DNA of 64,000 bases from DASXRA01 sp963737425 (GCA_963737425.1 CAVTSX010000008.1:1178001-1242000), one strand, 5' to 3'; positions 25,350 through 34,454 are shown, counted from the first letter of the stretch. The notes: a model not told the origin generated them from the letters alone. A program made the numbers and translations.

Positions 25350-26606
25350 GTGCCGACGCAGAACCGCCCCGAAGCCGGCCTTCCCCGCGGCGTTCCCGAC
25401 TCCGTCAGCCGGTCGCTGTGGCGTGCCGCTATGTGGACCGGTGGCGTCGCAGCGGCGGCCGGAGCGGTGCTCGGCGCCGTCGTCGCGGTCTTCTGCTGGC
25501 TGCCTGAGGCTGGTGTGTCCGGGCACCCGCTCTCGGCGGTGCGCGCCGGGTTGCTCGGTGTCCTGGCGGCCCAGCACGGTGGGCTCACCGTCGACAGCGT
25601 GCCGACCCGCCTCGTGCCGTTACTGGCGCTGATCGCCGTCGGGGTGATCATCTGGCGGGCAGGCTCGACGCTGGCCGAGGTGGTGGCGATCGTCGGCGAG
25701 CGTCGGCGCCGGCGCATCGTGTGCGCCGGGCTGCTGCAGGCTGCTGCCTATGCCGCCGCCTGCGCTGTACTGGTACCGCTCAGTGCACTCGGCTCGACCA
25801 CCGCTCGCATGGCCCCGGTCGCCACGGCCGCCTTCGTGCTGTTCAGCTCTGTCGGGATGACCTCGCTCGTCCGGTCCGCTCTGGGACCCTGGGACCACCT
25901 GCCCGACGTCCTGGTGCGTGGCGCTCGAGGTGCCGCCGGAGCGATCGCCGTGTACCTGGGCTCGGGCGCGGTACTGGTTGCGGGCTCGCTCGTCGTGCAC
26001 GCCGGTCGGGTGATGGAGCTTTCCCGCCAGGTCGGCGGTGGGCTCTCCGGCGTTCCGGTGGCCGCGATCGGTGTGCTCTGCGCGCCGAACGCGGCGGTGG
26101 CCGCCGCGGCATACCTGGCCGGACCGGGCTTCGCCGTCGGGTCGGGCACCGCGTTCAACGCGTTCTCGACTGATCACGGCGTGCTGCCTGCCTTTCCCCT
26201 GCTCGGCGCCCTGCCGTCCGGGCACGGCGCGAACGGACTGGTCGCCGTGTGGATGCTCGCCACCGTGGTTCTTGCCGGTGTCGTGACGTTCCGGCTGGCA
26301 GCGGGCGACGACGCCCTGCGCGGGGTCGCCGCCGCCGCTTCACTGTCCGCGCCGGCAATGGCGGTGCTCACCTGGCTCGGCGGTGGTGCGGTCGGCACCG
26401 GGCGGCTGCGGACGATCGGCGCGTCGCCCTGGCAGGTCGGCCTCGCGGTCGCGGGCGAGATCGCGACGATCACGCTGCTTCTCGTTGCGGTACAGGCGCT
26501 TTGGCGCCGGCTCGCGAGCCGCGATGCGCCCGCAGACCTCGGATCTCGGCGGGCCGATCTCGATGAGGACGAGCTGGCCACCGTGGGCACCGCCGACGAC
26601 GACTGA
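25350..26606 (+). CDS. perM: PerM-like DUF6350 membrane protein
   Basis: The protein has 418 residues and about ten hydrophobic helices, starting at a GTG. Features shared with DUF6350 include LPEAGVSGHPLSAVRAGLL near the first loop and GPGFAVGSGTAFNAFSTDHG in the middle. The mycobacterial homologue PerM (Rv0955) is needed for cell division under stress. The order sucC-sucD-DUF5336-PerM-purN-purH matches Mycobacterium, which supports the call more than sequence features alone. The start is uncertain because the GGGGA directly before it is too close to be a good ribosome site. Confidence 0.78.
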   Translation: MPTQNRPEAGLPRGVPDSVSRSLWRAAMWTGGVAAAAGAVLGAVVAVFCWLPEAGVSGHPLSAVRAGLLGVLAAQHGGLTVDSVPTRLVPLLALIAVGVIIWRAGSTLAEVVAIVGERRRRRIVCAGLLQAAAYAAACAVLVPLSALGSTTARMAPVATAAFVLFSSVGMTSLVRSALGPWDHLPDVLVRGARGAAGAIAVYLGSGAVLVAGSLVVHAGRVMELSRQVGGGLSGVPVAAIGVLCAPNAAVAAAAYLAGPGFAVGSGTAFNAFSTDHGVLPAFPLLGALPSGHGANGLVAVWMLATVVLAGVVTFRLAAGDDALRGVAAAASLSAPAMAVLTWLGGGAVGTGRLRTIGASPWQVGLAVAGEIATITLLLVAVQALWRRLASRDAPADLGSRRADLDEDELATVGTADDD

Positions 26607-26669
26607 CCCACCCATAGCACGTCAGGTGCGGGCCAGGCTCGACAGTAGCGCCCGGTAGGGTTTGCGTTC

Positions 26670-27275
26670 GTGCCCGCTCGTCTTGTCGTACTGGCCTCTG
26701 GTAGCGGGACGACACTGCAGTCGCTGCTCGACGCCGCGGTGCATCCGTCTTTCGGCGCCAGCGTGGTCGCCGTCGGCGCCGACCGCGCACCGGTCGAGGC
26801 GCTGGCGCGAGCCGAACGTGCCGGCGTGGCAAGCTTTTCCCGCAGTGTCGCCGATTACCCGAGTCGCGACGAGTGGGATGAGGCCCTCGCAGACGCGGTC
26901 GCCGGGTACGAACCGGACCTGGTCATCTCCGCGGGGTTCATGAAGCTGGTGGGCAAGCACTTTCTGAGCCGCTTCGGCGGGCGCTACCTCAATTCGCACC
27001 CAGCGCTGCTGCCGTCGTTTCCGGGCATGCACGCGGTACGTGACGCGCTGCGGCACGGCGTGAAGGTGAGCGGTTGCACGCTGTTCGTCGTCGACGAGGG
27101 TGTCGACACCGGTCCGATCATCGCGCAGCGGGCCGTCCCGATCCTCGACGATGACGACGAGCCGGCCCTGCACGAGCGAATCAAGGCCGCTGAGCGCGAT
27201 GTGCTCGTCGAGTATGTCGGGCGAATGGCGCGAGAAGGCTTCACCGTCACGGGCAGAAAGGTCACCATCCCATGA
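26670..27275 (+). CDS. purN: Phosphoribosylglycinamide formyltransferase
   Basis: The enzyme has 201 residues and transfers a formyl group from 10-formyl-tetrahydrofolate to GAR in purine synthesis. It shows VVLASGSGTTLQSLLD at the N-terminus. The catalytic Asn and His are in LNSHPALLPSFPG, and the Asp is in DEGVDTGPII. It starts at a GTG; its stop overlaps the purH ATG by four bases (ATGA), so the two are translationally coupled. folD about 2 kb downstream makes its cofactor. Confidence 0.94.
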   Translation: MPARLVVLASGSGTTLQSLLDAAVHPSFGASVVAVGADRAPVEALARAERAGVASFSRSVADYPSRDEWDEALADAVAGYEPDLVISAGFMKLVGKHFLSRFGGRYLNSHPALLPSFPGMHAVRDALRHGVKVSGCTLFVVDEGVDTGPIIAQRAVPILDDDDEPALHERIKAAERDVLVEYVGRMAREGFTVTGRKVTIP

Positions 27276-28840
27276 GCCGAATCGCGGTGCGCCGCGCCCT
27301 CGTCAGCGTCTATGACAAGACCGGGCTGGACGACCTTGCTCGCGGCCTGCACGAGGCGGGCGTCGAGATCGTGTCGACCGGTTCGACTGCTGCGCGCATC
27401 CGCGACCTTGGCGTGCCGGTGACACCGGTCGAGGACGTCACCGGATTCCCCGAGATTCTCGGCGGCCGGGTCAAGACGCTGCACCCGCACATCCATGCCG
27501 GATTGCTGGCCGATCAGATGAATGCCGAACATCTGTCCACAGTGGACAGTCTGAAGATCGACACATTCCAGCTCGTCGTCTGCAACCTGTATCCCTTTGC
27601 TGAGACGATTCGCGCGGGCGCGACGCCGCTCGAGGCGATCGAACAGATCGACATCGGCGGTCCGGCAATGGTGCGCGCCAGCGCGAAGAATCACGGGTCG
27701 ATCGCCGTAATCACCGAGCCGGCAAGCTATCCGGCGGTGCTCAGTGCCGTGCGCGCCGGGGGATTCGACCTCGAGGCGCGTCAGTTGCTTGCCGCGAACG
27801 CGTTCCGGCACACGGCCACCTACGACATCGCGGTGGCGAGTTATCTCGGCAACGTCGTGGCGCCGGACGACGGGGGATCAGGCTTTCCCAGTTGGGTCGG
27901 CGCATCATGGGAGCGCGCCGCAGTGCTCCGCTACGGCGAGAACCCGCACCAGCGCGCCGCACTGTACGTCTCGCACGGCGGCGGTCCGGCGGGGCCGGGC
28001 GGAATCGCCCAGGCCGAGCAACTCGGTGGCAAGGAGATGAGCTACAACAACTACGTCGACGCCGACGCTGCCCGGCGCGCCGCCTATGACTTCGGCGAGC
28101 CGTGCGTGGCGATCATCAAACACGCGAACCCGTGCGGCATCGCCGTCGGCGCAGACGTCGCCGAAGCGCACCGCAAGGCGCACGCCTGCGACCCGGCCAG
28201 CGCCTACGGTGGCGTGATCGCCACCAACGTGCCGGTAAGTGTCGAGATGGCCGAGCAGGTGGCCGAGATATTCACCGAGGTGGTTATCGCGCCGGCCTTC
28301 GACGACGGCGCCGTCGAGGTGCTGTCACGACGCAAGAACCTGCGCATCCTGCTCGCCGAGCCGCCGGGCGAGCCGGTCGCGGAGTTCCGGCCCGTCTCGG
28401 GCGGAATCCTCATGCAGACGGCCGATCGCATCGACGCACCGGGCGACAACCCGGCCAACTGGACGCTGGCTGCCGGTGATCCGGCCGACGGCGTGACGCT
28501 CACCGACCTCGCGTTCGCGTGGCGATCGGTTCGTGCTGTGCGGTCCAACGCGATCGTTCTCGCACACGACGGTGCGACGGTCGGTGTGGGCATGGGGCAG
28601 GTCAACCGGGTCGATGCGTGCCGGCTGGCCGTCGCGCGGGCCGGTGACCGGGCGCGCGGCTCAGTAGCGGCATCCGACGCCTATTTCCCTTTCGCGGACG
28701 GGCTGGAAGTGCTGCTGGCCGCGGGCGTGCGCGCCGTCGTCCAACCTGGGGGATCGATTCGCGACGCCGACTCCATCGCCTCCGCCACGAAGGCCGGCGT
28801 GCCGATGTACCTGACCGGCGCGCGGCACTTCGCCCACTGA
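27272..28840 (+). CDS. purH: Bifunctional AICAR formyltransferase / IMP cyclohydrolase
   Basis: The enzyme has 522 residues and performs the last two steps to IMP. The N-terminal MGS-like cyclohydrolase domain has SVYDKTGLDDLARGL and EIVSTGSTA. The transformylase half contains ENPHQRAALY, GKEMSYNNYVDADAA, the catalytic KHANPCGIAVG, and the C-terminal RDADSIASATKAG with MYLTGARHF. Length and motif order are complete. It overlaps purN by four bases. Confidence 0.96.
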   Translation: MSRIAVRRALVSVYDKTGLDDLARGLHEAGVEIVSTGSTAARIRDLGVPVTPVEDVTGFPEILGGRVKTLHPHIHAGLLADQMNAEHLSTVDSLKIDTFQLVVCNLYPFAETIRAGATPLEAIEQIDIGGPAMVRASAKNHGSIAVITEPASYPAVLSAVRAGGFDLEARQLLAANAFRHTATYDIAVASYLGNVVAPDDGGSGFPSWVGASWERAAVLRYGENPHQRAALYVSHGGGPAGPGGIAQAEQLGGKEMSYNNYVDADAARRAAYDFGEPCVAIIKHANPCGIAVGADVAEAHRKAHACDPASAYGGVIATNVPVSVEMAEQVAEIFTEVVIAPAFDDGAVEVLSRRKNLRILLAEPPGEPVAEFRPVSGGILMQTADRIDAPGDNPANWTLAAGDPADGVTLTDLAFAWRSVRAVRSNAIVLAHDGATVGVGMGQVNRVDACRLAVARAGDRARGSVAASDAYFPFADGLEVLLAAGVRAVVQPGGSIRDADSIASATKAGVPMYLTGARHFAH

Positions 28841-28848
28841 CGGGTGCC

Positions 28849-29433
28849 TCAGTAGCCGCCGCCGTAGCCGCCGCCCGCGCCCGTGTCGTTGCTCGTCGGC
28901 GCGCTGCTCGCGTTGGGCGCGCCAGCCACCACGACGGCGTGCCACGTGAAGTGGCTGCTGCCGAAGGAGTCGTTGGCGTCGTTGCCCTTTGCGTCACCGG
29001 GTGCCATGTCCTCGGCGAACGTGTAGAGCGGCGCGCCGTTGTAGGTCACCTGTGTCTGGCCGTTGTCGGAGCGCTTCGTCGAGGCGATCGTGCCGGGCAC
29101 GCCGCTCGGTGCCGGTGCGTCGGCGGCCGAGGTGACCGGAACCCAGATCGTGAGGCACGAACCGGTGCACAGGATCTTGCCGCCGGCTTCCTGCGCTGCC
29201 GTGTAGAGCGTCTTCCCGGTCGGATCGACGAGAACCTTGCCGACATTGCTGATGTCGCGGGTCGCCAGCGCGCCGTTGGACAGCGGCGCATTCGAGGCAG
29301 GACCGCTCGAGGCCGGTCCACTGCCGTAACCGGCGCTGCTGCTGCAAGCTGCGAGCAGCGCGAGGGCCGCGCCGGCCGCACCGACCGAGGCAACCGCGGC
29401 AATCGCGCGGCGCCGGGGGCTATATGCGTTCAT
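28849..29433 (-). CDS. Secreted lipoprotein with COG4315-type repeats
   Basis: The protein has 194 residues. A signal sequence ends in LALLAACSSS (lipobox), so it is lipid-anchored. The mature part has the PF03640 lipoprotein repeat pattern: VLVDPTGKTLYTA, then a Cys pair (ILCTGSCLTIWVPV), then YNGAPLYTFAEDMAPGDAKG. A flexible tail of Gly and Tyr ends the protein. A redox or cell-surface role has been suggested for the family but is not established. It runs convergent to purH, eight bases apart. Confidence 0.8.
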   Translation of the reverse strand: MNAYSPRRRAIAAVASVGAAGAALALLAACSSSAGYGSGPASSGPASNAPLSNGALATRDISNVGKVLVDPTGKTLYTAAQEAGGKILCTGSCLTIWVPVTSAADAPAPSGVPGTIASTKRSDNGQTQVTYNGAPLYTFAEDMAPGDAKGNDANDSFGSSHFTWHAVVVAGAPNASSAPTSNDTGAGGGYGGGY

Positions 29434-29583
29434 TGGGTACTCCTGGGCAGATGGTCTGCGACCCGGCGGCTTTCGTCAGGTCGTCCCTGCACCGCTGAAT
29501 ACGCGTTAAGCGACTGTGGGGTTCATTCGATGCGAGTGGTCCTGGCCACCGCACGCCGGTCGCCACTGGCAAAATGACTGCCT

Positions 29584-30441
29584 GTGAATGCGATCAGCTT
29601 GGACGGCAAGGCAACCCTGGCGACCATCAAATCCGAACTGAAGCAACGTGTGGCGAGCCTTGCCGAGCGAGGCGTGGTCCCTGGGCTCGGCACCGTTCTG
29701 GTCGGCGACGATCCGGCGAGCCGCTGGTACGTCGCGGCGAAGCATCGCGACTGCGCCGAGATCGGAATTGCCAGCATCCAGCGAGAACTTCCGGCAACGG
29801 CCACCCAGGCGCAGGTGGAAGCCGTCGTCGACGAACTCAACGCCGACCCGGCGTGCACGGCGTTTCTCGTGCAGCAGCCCACCGGGTTGGGCGGTACGGC
29901 TGAATTAGACGTGCTAGCCCGGGTCGATCCGAACAAGGACGTCGACGGCCTGCATCCGATCAACCTCGGCTGGCTCGTGCTCGGCAAGCCGGCGCCGCTG
30001 CCGTGCACGCCCACTGGTGTCATCGAGTTGCTGCGCCGCTACGACGTGCCGATCGCCGGCGCCCACGTCGTGGTGATCGGGCGCGGCATCACGGTCGGCC
30101 GCCCGCTCGCCCTGATGCTGACCCGGCGCAGCGAGAACGCCACCGTCACCCAGTGCCATACCGGTACCCGCGATCTCAATGCCCTTGTCCGGCAGGCCGA
30201 TATCGTCGTGTCGGCGGCCGGCTCGCCAGGGCTCGTCACCGCCGAGATGGTCAAACCCGGGGCGGCGGTACTCGACGTCGGGGTCAGCCGGGTCGACGGC
30301 AAGATAGCGGGCGACGTGGCGCCGGATGTGGCGCAGGTGGCCGGCTTCCTCGCACCGAATCCGGGCGGCGTCGGCCCGATGACCCGAGCCATGCTGCTGA
30401 CCAACGTCATCGAGGCAGCCGAGCGCGGCGCGCTGCGATGA
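29584..30441 (+). CDS. folD: Methylenetetrahydrofolate dehydrogenase / cyclohydrolase
   Basis: The enzyme has 285 residues and interconverts 5,10-methylene-, methenyl- and 10-formyl-tetrahydrofolate. Catalytic Tyr and Lys are in SRWYVAAKHRDC. FLVQQPTGLG, NPNKDVDGLHPIN-like (DPNKDVDGLHPIN) and VVIGRGITVGRP (NADP site) are all present, and the C-terminus has NPGGVGPMTRAML. GTG start. Its stop overlaps the DUF3017 ATG (ATGA). It supplies formyl donors to PurN and PurH encoded just upstream. Confidence 0.95.
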   Translation: MNAISLDGKATLATIKSELKQRVASLAERGVVPGLGTVLVGDDPASRWYVAAKHRDCAEIGIASIQRELPATATQAQVEAVVDELNADPACTAFLVQQPTGLGGTAELDVLARVDPNKDVDGLHPINLGWLVLGKPAPLPCTPTGVIELLRRYDVPIAGAHVVVIGRGITVGRPLALMLTRRSENATVTQCHTGTRDLNALVRQADIVVSAAGSPGLVTAEMVKPGAAVLDVGVSRVDGKIAGDVAPDVAQVAGFLAPNPGGVGPMTRAMLLTNVIEAAERGALR

Positions 30442-30713
30442 CTCTTCGGCGGGCGGTGCGCGGCGAAGTCCCGTTCGTCGTCGTGTTGTTCATCGTCGCG
30501 TTCGGGTTCTGCTACATGCTTGTGGCATCGGGTCACTGGCTGCGCGGGGTCACCGTCATGGCCGCCGGAATGGTCGTCGCCGGCGGGTTACGCGCCACTT
30601 TGCCGAACGGCACGGCCGGCATGCTCGTTGTGCGCACCCGGTTCTTCGACGCTCTCTGCTATCTCGCGCTTGGCCTATCGGTGTTCGGCTTCGGGATCCT
30701 GGTACCCCAGTGA
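30438..30713 (+). CDS. DUF3017 membrane protein
   Basis: This small protein of 91 residues has three hydrophobic helices and an Arg-rich loop, as in DUF3017 proteins that follow folD in many actinobacteria. The ATG overlaps the folD stop by four bases. The function is unknown; strict co-occurrence with folD hints at translational coupling, not at a known activity. Confidence 0.8.
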   Translation: MTLRRAVRGEVPFVVVLFIVAFGFCYMLVASGHWLRGVTVMAAGMVVAGGLRATLPNGTAGMLVVRTRFFDALCYLALGLSVFGFGILVPQ

Positions 30714-30770
30714 CCGGGCGCACAGGACTAACGTGCGGCGCAAGTCAGCATCACCGTCAGAGGAGAACAC

Positions 30771-31745
30771 ATGCCAGCATCAGCCAGCCAGGGTCGGCAC
30801 GGAAAGGTCACCGTCGTCGGTGCCGGCTTCTACGGGTCGACCACCGCCCAGCGCCTGGCCGCCTATGACGTGTTCGAGACGGTCGTGCTCACCGACATCA
30901 TCGAAGGCAAGCCGGAGGGTCTCGCGCTCGACCTGAACCAGTCCCGTCCGATCGAGGGATTCGAGACCACCGTCGTCGGCGCAACGACCACTGCCGACGG
31001 CGGCGGTTACGAAGCCACGGCCGGTTCGGACGTCGTGGTGATCACCGCTGGCCTGCCGCGCAAGCCGGGCATGAGCCGCATGGACCTGCTGGAGGTCAAC
31101 GCCAAGATCGTGCGCGGCGTCGCCGAGAACATCGCCAAGCACTCGCCCGACGCCGTGATCGTCGTCGTGTCGAACCCGCTCGACGAGATGACCGCGCTGA
31201 CCCAGATCGCGTCGCAGTTGCCGAAGCAGCGCGTGTTCGGCCAGGCGGGCGTGCTCGATACCGCACGCTTCACCAACAATGTGGCGACAACGCTGGGCGT
31301 CCCGGTCGGTTCGGTCACCACGCTCACCCTCGGATCGCACGGCGACACGATGGTGCCGGTACCCAGTGCCTGCTTCGTCGACGGCAAGCCGCTTGCCGAC
31401 GTCCTGCCGGCCGGGCAGATCGAGGAACTCGTCGCCCGCACCCGCAACGGGGGCGCCGAGGTCGTGGCGCTGCTGAAGACCGGCTCGGCCTACTTCGCTC
31501 CGTCGGCGGCCGCTGCCCGCATGGCCAAGGCCGTCATCGAGGACTCGGGTGCAACGATTCCGGTCTGCGCATGGGTCGACGGCGAGTACGGCATCAGCGG
31601 CGTCTATCTGGGCGTCGAGGCCGAGATCGGCGCCGGCGGCGTCAAGAAGATCGTCGAGCGCGACCTGACCGAATCGGAACTCGCCGGGCTCAAGGAGGCC
31701 GCCGAGGCGGTGCGCGCCAAGCAGGCCGACGTCGCGAGCCTTTGA
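30771..31745 (+). CDS. mdh: Malate dehydrogenase, LDH-like type
   Basis: The enzyme has 324 residues and oxidises malate to oxaloacetate with NAD in the TCA cycle. The NAD site is VTVVGAGFYGSTTA, and ITAGLPRKPGMSRMDLL is the mobile substrate loop that carries Arg residues. VVVSNPLDEMT, then the catalytic LGSHGDTMVP, follow. An Arg where lactate enzymes have Gln supports malate specificity. AGAGGAG precedes the ATG. A hairpin terminator follows. Confidence 0.93.
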   Translation: MPASASQGRHGKVTVVGAGFYGSTTAQRLAAYDVFETVVLTDIIEGKPEGLALDLNQSRPIEGFETTVVGATTTADGGGYEATAGSDVVVITAGLPRKPGMSRMDLLEVNAKIVRGVAENIAKHSPDAVIVVVSNPLDEMTALTQIASQLPKQRVFGQAGVLDTARFTNNVATTLGVPVGSVTTLTLGSHGDTMVPVPSACFVDGKPLADVLPAGQIEELVARTRNGGAEVVALLKTGSAYFAPSAAAARMAKAVIEDSGATIPVCAWVDGEYGISGVYLGVEAEIGAGGVKKIVERDLTESELAGLKEAAEAVRAKQADVASL

Positions 31746-31762
31746 CTGGGTGTGTCCTGTTG

Positions 31763-31786
31763 CCGGGACGGCGATCGTCGTCCCGG
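31763..31786 (+). terminator. Terminator-like hairpin after mdh
   Basis: CCGGGACG and CGTCCCGG form an 8-bp stem around an 8-base loop, 17 bases after the mdh stop. It lies immediately before the transposase fragment. Confidence 0.5.
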
Positions 31787-31845
31787 TGCGGGGCCTGTCG
31801 TACCCAAGTGACCTGACCGATGACCAGTGGGAGCTGCTGAAGCCG
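31786..31845 (+). mobile_element. N-terminal fragment of an IS5-type transposase
   Basis: From a GTG the frame reads VRGLSYPSDLTDDQWELLKP, the characteristic first residues of IS5-family (DUF4096 N-terminus) transposases. It then continues without a stop into an acetyltransferase sequence. The remaining transposase and any terminal repeats are absent. This marks an old insertion or recombination point between mdh and the GNAT gene. Confidence 0.7.
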
Positions 31846-32385
31846 GTGACCAAAGCCCCCATCGTCCGGATGTTTCACGATGACGACGTCAATCGCCTCT
31901 TCGGGGCGTTCGCCGAGGGTGAATGGAACAAGCCGCGTGGACTCTTCCTTCGCTACCTGGACGAGCAGCGGCAGGGCCTCCGGGCGTGCTACGTCGCTGA
32001 GGTCGACGACGGCCTCGCTGGTTACTGCACGCTGCTGTGGGAGTCGGAGTACGAGCCCTTCAGAGTCGCCGACATCCCTGAGATCAGCGACCTGAACGTG
32101 CTGCCGCCTTATCGGAACCGTGGCATCGGTAGTGCACTGCTGGATACCGTCGAAGGACTCGCGCGAGACCGCGGTCCCGAGGTTGGCTTGGGCGTTGGCC
32201 TTTACGCCGATTACGGAGCCGCACAACGCATCTACGTGCGCCGGGGATACGTGCCCGACGGTCGAGGAATCATGTACAACAACCGCCCGGTCGAGCCGGG
32301 CAACGACATTCGTCTCGATGACGACGCAACCCTGATGCTGACGTTGCAGTTGCGTATAGCGGCTAACTCGTCCGTCACGGCCTAG
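31846..32385 (+). CDS. GNAT-family N-acetyltransferase
   Basis: The protein has 179 residues from a GTG; an ATG eight codons later (31870) is an alternative. The GNAT core is clear: YVAEVDDGLAGYCTLLW, EISDLNVLPPYRNRGIGSALLD (acetyl-CoA loop RNRGIG) and AAQRIYVRRGYVPDG. The substrate is unknown. The frame is fused in phase to the transposase N-terminus upstream, so a hybrid protein of up to 211 residues is possible. Lower use of G/C third positions than in its neighbours suggests acquisition. Confidence 0.82.
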   Translation: MTKAPIVRMFHDDDVNRLFGAFAEGEWNKPRGLFLRYLDEQRQGLRACYVAEVDDGLAGYCTLLWESEYEPFRVADIPEISDLNVLPPYRNRGIGSALLDTVEGLARDRGPEVGLGVGLYADYGAAQRIYVRRGYVPDGRGIMYNNRPVEPGNDIRLDDDATLMLTLQLRIAANSSVTA

Positions 32386-32475
32386 ATCCTCGTCCGGTCA
32401 ACGGCGGGGCGTACATAGTTCGCCCGGCGCGAACCGCCATTGCCTGCGGCCACCTGCACGCCCGAGGCTGGCAGC

Positions 32476-33231
32476 ATGGTTGCCACGGTCGCGGTGCTGT
32501 CCGACATCCACGGCGTGCTGCCGGCGCTCGACGCGGTGCTGGCCGAGCCCGAGGTGCGCGCGGCGCAGCGCATCGTCGTCACCGGCGATATCGCCGCCGG
32601 GCCGCAGCCGGTCGAGGTCCTCGACCGGCTGGCAAGCCTCGGTGAGCGCGTGCTGCTCGTCCGGGGCAACTGTGAGCGCGAACTGGTCGACCTGGCCCGC
32701 GACAAGGCTCTCGACGCGCCGGGCTTCCCGATCTCGCGCTGGGCGGCCGACCAGCTTGGCGCCGAGCATCTCGAACTGCTCGCCGGGCTGCCGCATCCGG
32801 TAACGCTCGACGTCGAGGGGTTCGGCCCGGTGCTGTTCTGCCACGGCACGCCGCGTGACGACGACGAAGTGGTGCTCGTCGACACCCGGCTTTCCAAGTG
32901 GGCCGAGGTGCTGGCCGATGTCGCCGATGACGTGCGAACGATCGTCTGCGGGCACACGCATATGCCGTTCGCGCGCCTGGCGCACGGGCGGCTGATCGTC
33001 AATGCCGGCAGTGTCGGCATGCCCTACGGGCGCGCCGGTGCGCAATGGGCTCTGCTGTCGAGCGGAGCGGTGACGCTGCGCCGCAGCGACTTCGACATCG
33101 AGGCGGCCCGCGCCGCGATCCGCGCGTCGTGCAGCTATGCCGAGGTAGACGCGTGGACCGACGAATACCTCTACTCCCGCAACTCCGACACCGACGCGCT
33201 GGTCGCGTTCGGCCCGCGCGACGGACGATAG
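32476..33231 (+). CDS. Metallophosphoesterase (YfcE/CpdA-like)
   Basis: The enzyme has 251 residues. Metal-binding motifs of calcineurin-like phosphoesterases appear in order: LSDIHG, VVTGDIAAG, VRGNCE, FCHGTP and VCGHTHMP, followed by IVNAGSVGMP. It probably hydrolyses a phosphodiester or phosphomonoester in the cytoplasm; the substrate cannot be inferred. The ATG chosen gives the usual start two strands before the DIH motif. Confidence 0.88.
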   Translation: MVATVAVLSDIHGVLPALDAVLAEPEVRAAQRIVVTGDIAAGPQPVEVLDRLASLGERVLLVRGNCERELVDLARDKALDAPGFPISRWAADQLGAEHLELLAGLPHPVTLDVEGFGPVLFCHGTPRDDDEVVLVDTRLSKWAEVLADVADDVRTIVCGHTHMPFARLAHGRLIVNAGSVGMPYGRAGAQWALLSSGAVTLRRSDFDIEAARAAIRASCSYAEVDAWTDEYLYSRNSDTDALVAFGPRDGR

Positions 33232-33247
33232 CCGGGTCGGCGGTCTT

Positions 33248-33303
33248 CATGATCATCTCTGGCGGATCTGTCATCGTTCGCATCGTCAGCAGAGATGATC
33301 ATG
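33248..33303. repeat. Hairpin element family D, copy 1
   Basis: CATGATCATCTCTG (33248-33261) and its perfect reverse complement (33290-33303) flank 28 bases. A related copy with the same arm core lies at 46328-46399. It sits 17 bases after the phosphoesterase stop. Confidence 0.85.
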
Positions 33304-33381
33304 GGGCTACCGGGCATCGATACTCGCGATAACGCCCCCGTCCCGGGATGATCGGCGGCCCGCGAGCGGTTGCTGCCTGAT

Positions 33382-34371
33382 GTGAGCCGAATTCCCCTCT
33401 CCGTGCTGGAGCTTGCCCCCGTGACCGCGGGCGCCGACCCGTCCGAAGCTCTGCGATACACCACCGAACTCGCCCGCCGGGCCGAGGAATTGGGCTACCG
33501 GCGCATCTGGGTCGCCGAGCACCACAACATGCCGGCAATCGCGAGCTCGTCACCGGCGGTGCTCATCGCGCATCTGGCCGCTTCGACCTCGACGATCCGG
33601 GTCGGTTCAGGCGGCGTGATGCTGCCGAACCACGCGCCACTTGTGGTCGCCGAGCAGTTCGGCATTCTCTCCTCATTGCATCCTGGACGCATCGACCTCG
33701 GCGTCGGGCGCGCTCCGGGCACCGATCAGCGCACGGCGCTCGCGTTGCGCCGCACGCGTGAAGGGTTGTCGGCCGAGAACTTTCCGAGCGAGTTCGCCGA
33801 CGTGGTGCGGATGCTCGCCGGAGACCCCTCGCGCCTCGCCGCTGTTCCGACGCCGAACCAGCTTCCCGAGATCTGGCTGCTCGGCTCGAGCGGGTTCAGC
33901 GCGCAACTTGCCGGCGAGCTCGGCTTGCCGTTCTCGTTCGCCCATCACTTCTCCGCCGCCAATACCGAACCTGCGCTCGAGCTCTACCGGCGAAGTTTTC
34001 GGCCGTCGCAGTGGCTGGACGAGCCGCACACGATGGTCGCGGTCAACGCCATCTGCGCCGACTCCGACGAGCGGGCCGAACTGCTCGCGCGTCCCGGCTG
34101 GCTGGCTTTCCTGCGGCTGCGCATGGGGCACCCGATCGCCCTTCCGAGCGTCGACGACGCGGCCGCCTACGAGTTCACCGAGGCCGAGCTCGAATTCGTC
34201 GCCCAGCGGCGCGTCGGTCAGGCGCTCGGGTCGACCGAGACGGTGCGCGCGCAACTCAGCGCGCTCGTCGAGCGCACCGGCGCGGACGAACTGATGCTCA
34301 CCAACCAGGTCTATGACATCAAGGACCGGCTGCGCTCCTACGAGCTCATCGCCGAACTCGCGATCGGCTAG
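33382..34371 (+). CDS. Luciferase-like (LLM class) flavin-dependent oxidoreductase
   Basis: The enzyme has 329 residues from a GTG; a TTG four codons upstream also fits. The N-terminus LSVLELAPVTAG, the AEHHNMPAIASSSP motif, and GSGGVMLPNHAPLVVAEQFG are typical of the MsnO8/YhbW branch of the bacterial luciferase superfamily. HPGRIDLGVGRAPGTD follows. It would use reduced flavin and oxygen; the substrate is unknown. It is convergent to the DUF885 gene, separated by a family A element. Confidence 0.88.
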   Translation: MSRIPLSVLELAPVTAGADPSEALRYTTELARRAEELGYRRIWVAEHHNMPAIASSSPAVLIAHLAASTSTIRVGSGGVMLPNHAPLVVAEQFGILSSLHPGRIDLGVGRAPGTDQRTALALRRTREGLSAENFPSEFADVVRMLAGDPSRLAAVPTPNQLPEIWLLGSSGFSAQLAGELGLPFSFAHHFSAANTEPALELYRRSFRPSQWLDEPHTMVAVNAICADSDERAELLARPGWLAFLRLRMGHPIALPSVDDAAAYEFTEAELEFVAQRRVGQALGSTETVRAQLSALVERTGADELMLTNQVYDIKDRLRSYELIAELAIG

Positions 34372-34392
34372 CACTTCCTGCGAGGCACCTCG

Positions 34393-34454
34393 GGTGGGCA
34401 GTTGTCGCACAGGTGGGCAGTTGTAAGCGCCCACCTGCGGCGAAAGTGCCCACC
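34393..34454 (+). repeat. Four-box palindromic element family A, copy 2
   Basis: GGTGGGCAGTT at 34393 and 34412 face AAGCGCCCACC at 34425 and AAGTGCCCACC at 34444. The length is 62 bp and the centre gt, spaced exactly like copy 1. It lies between two convergent genes, ending 17 bases from the DUF885 stop. Confidence 0.92.
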
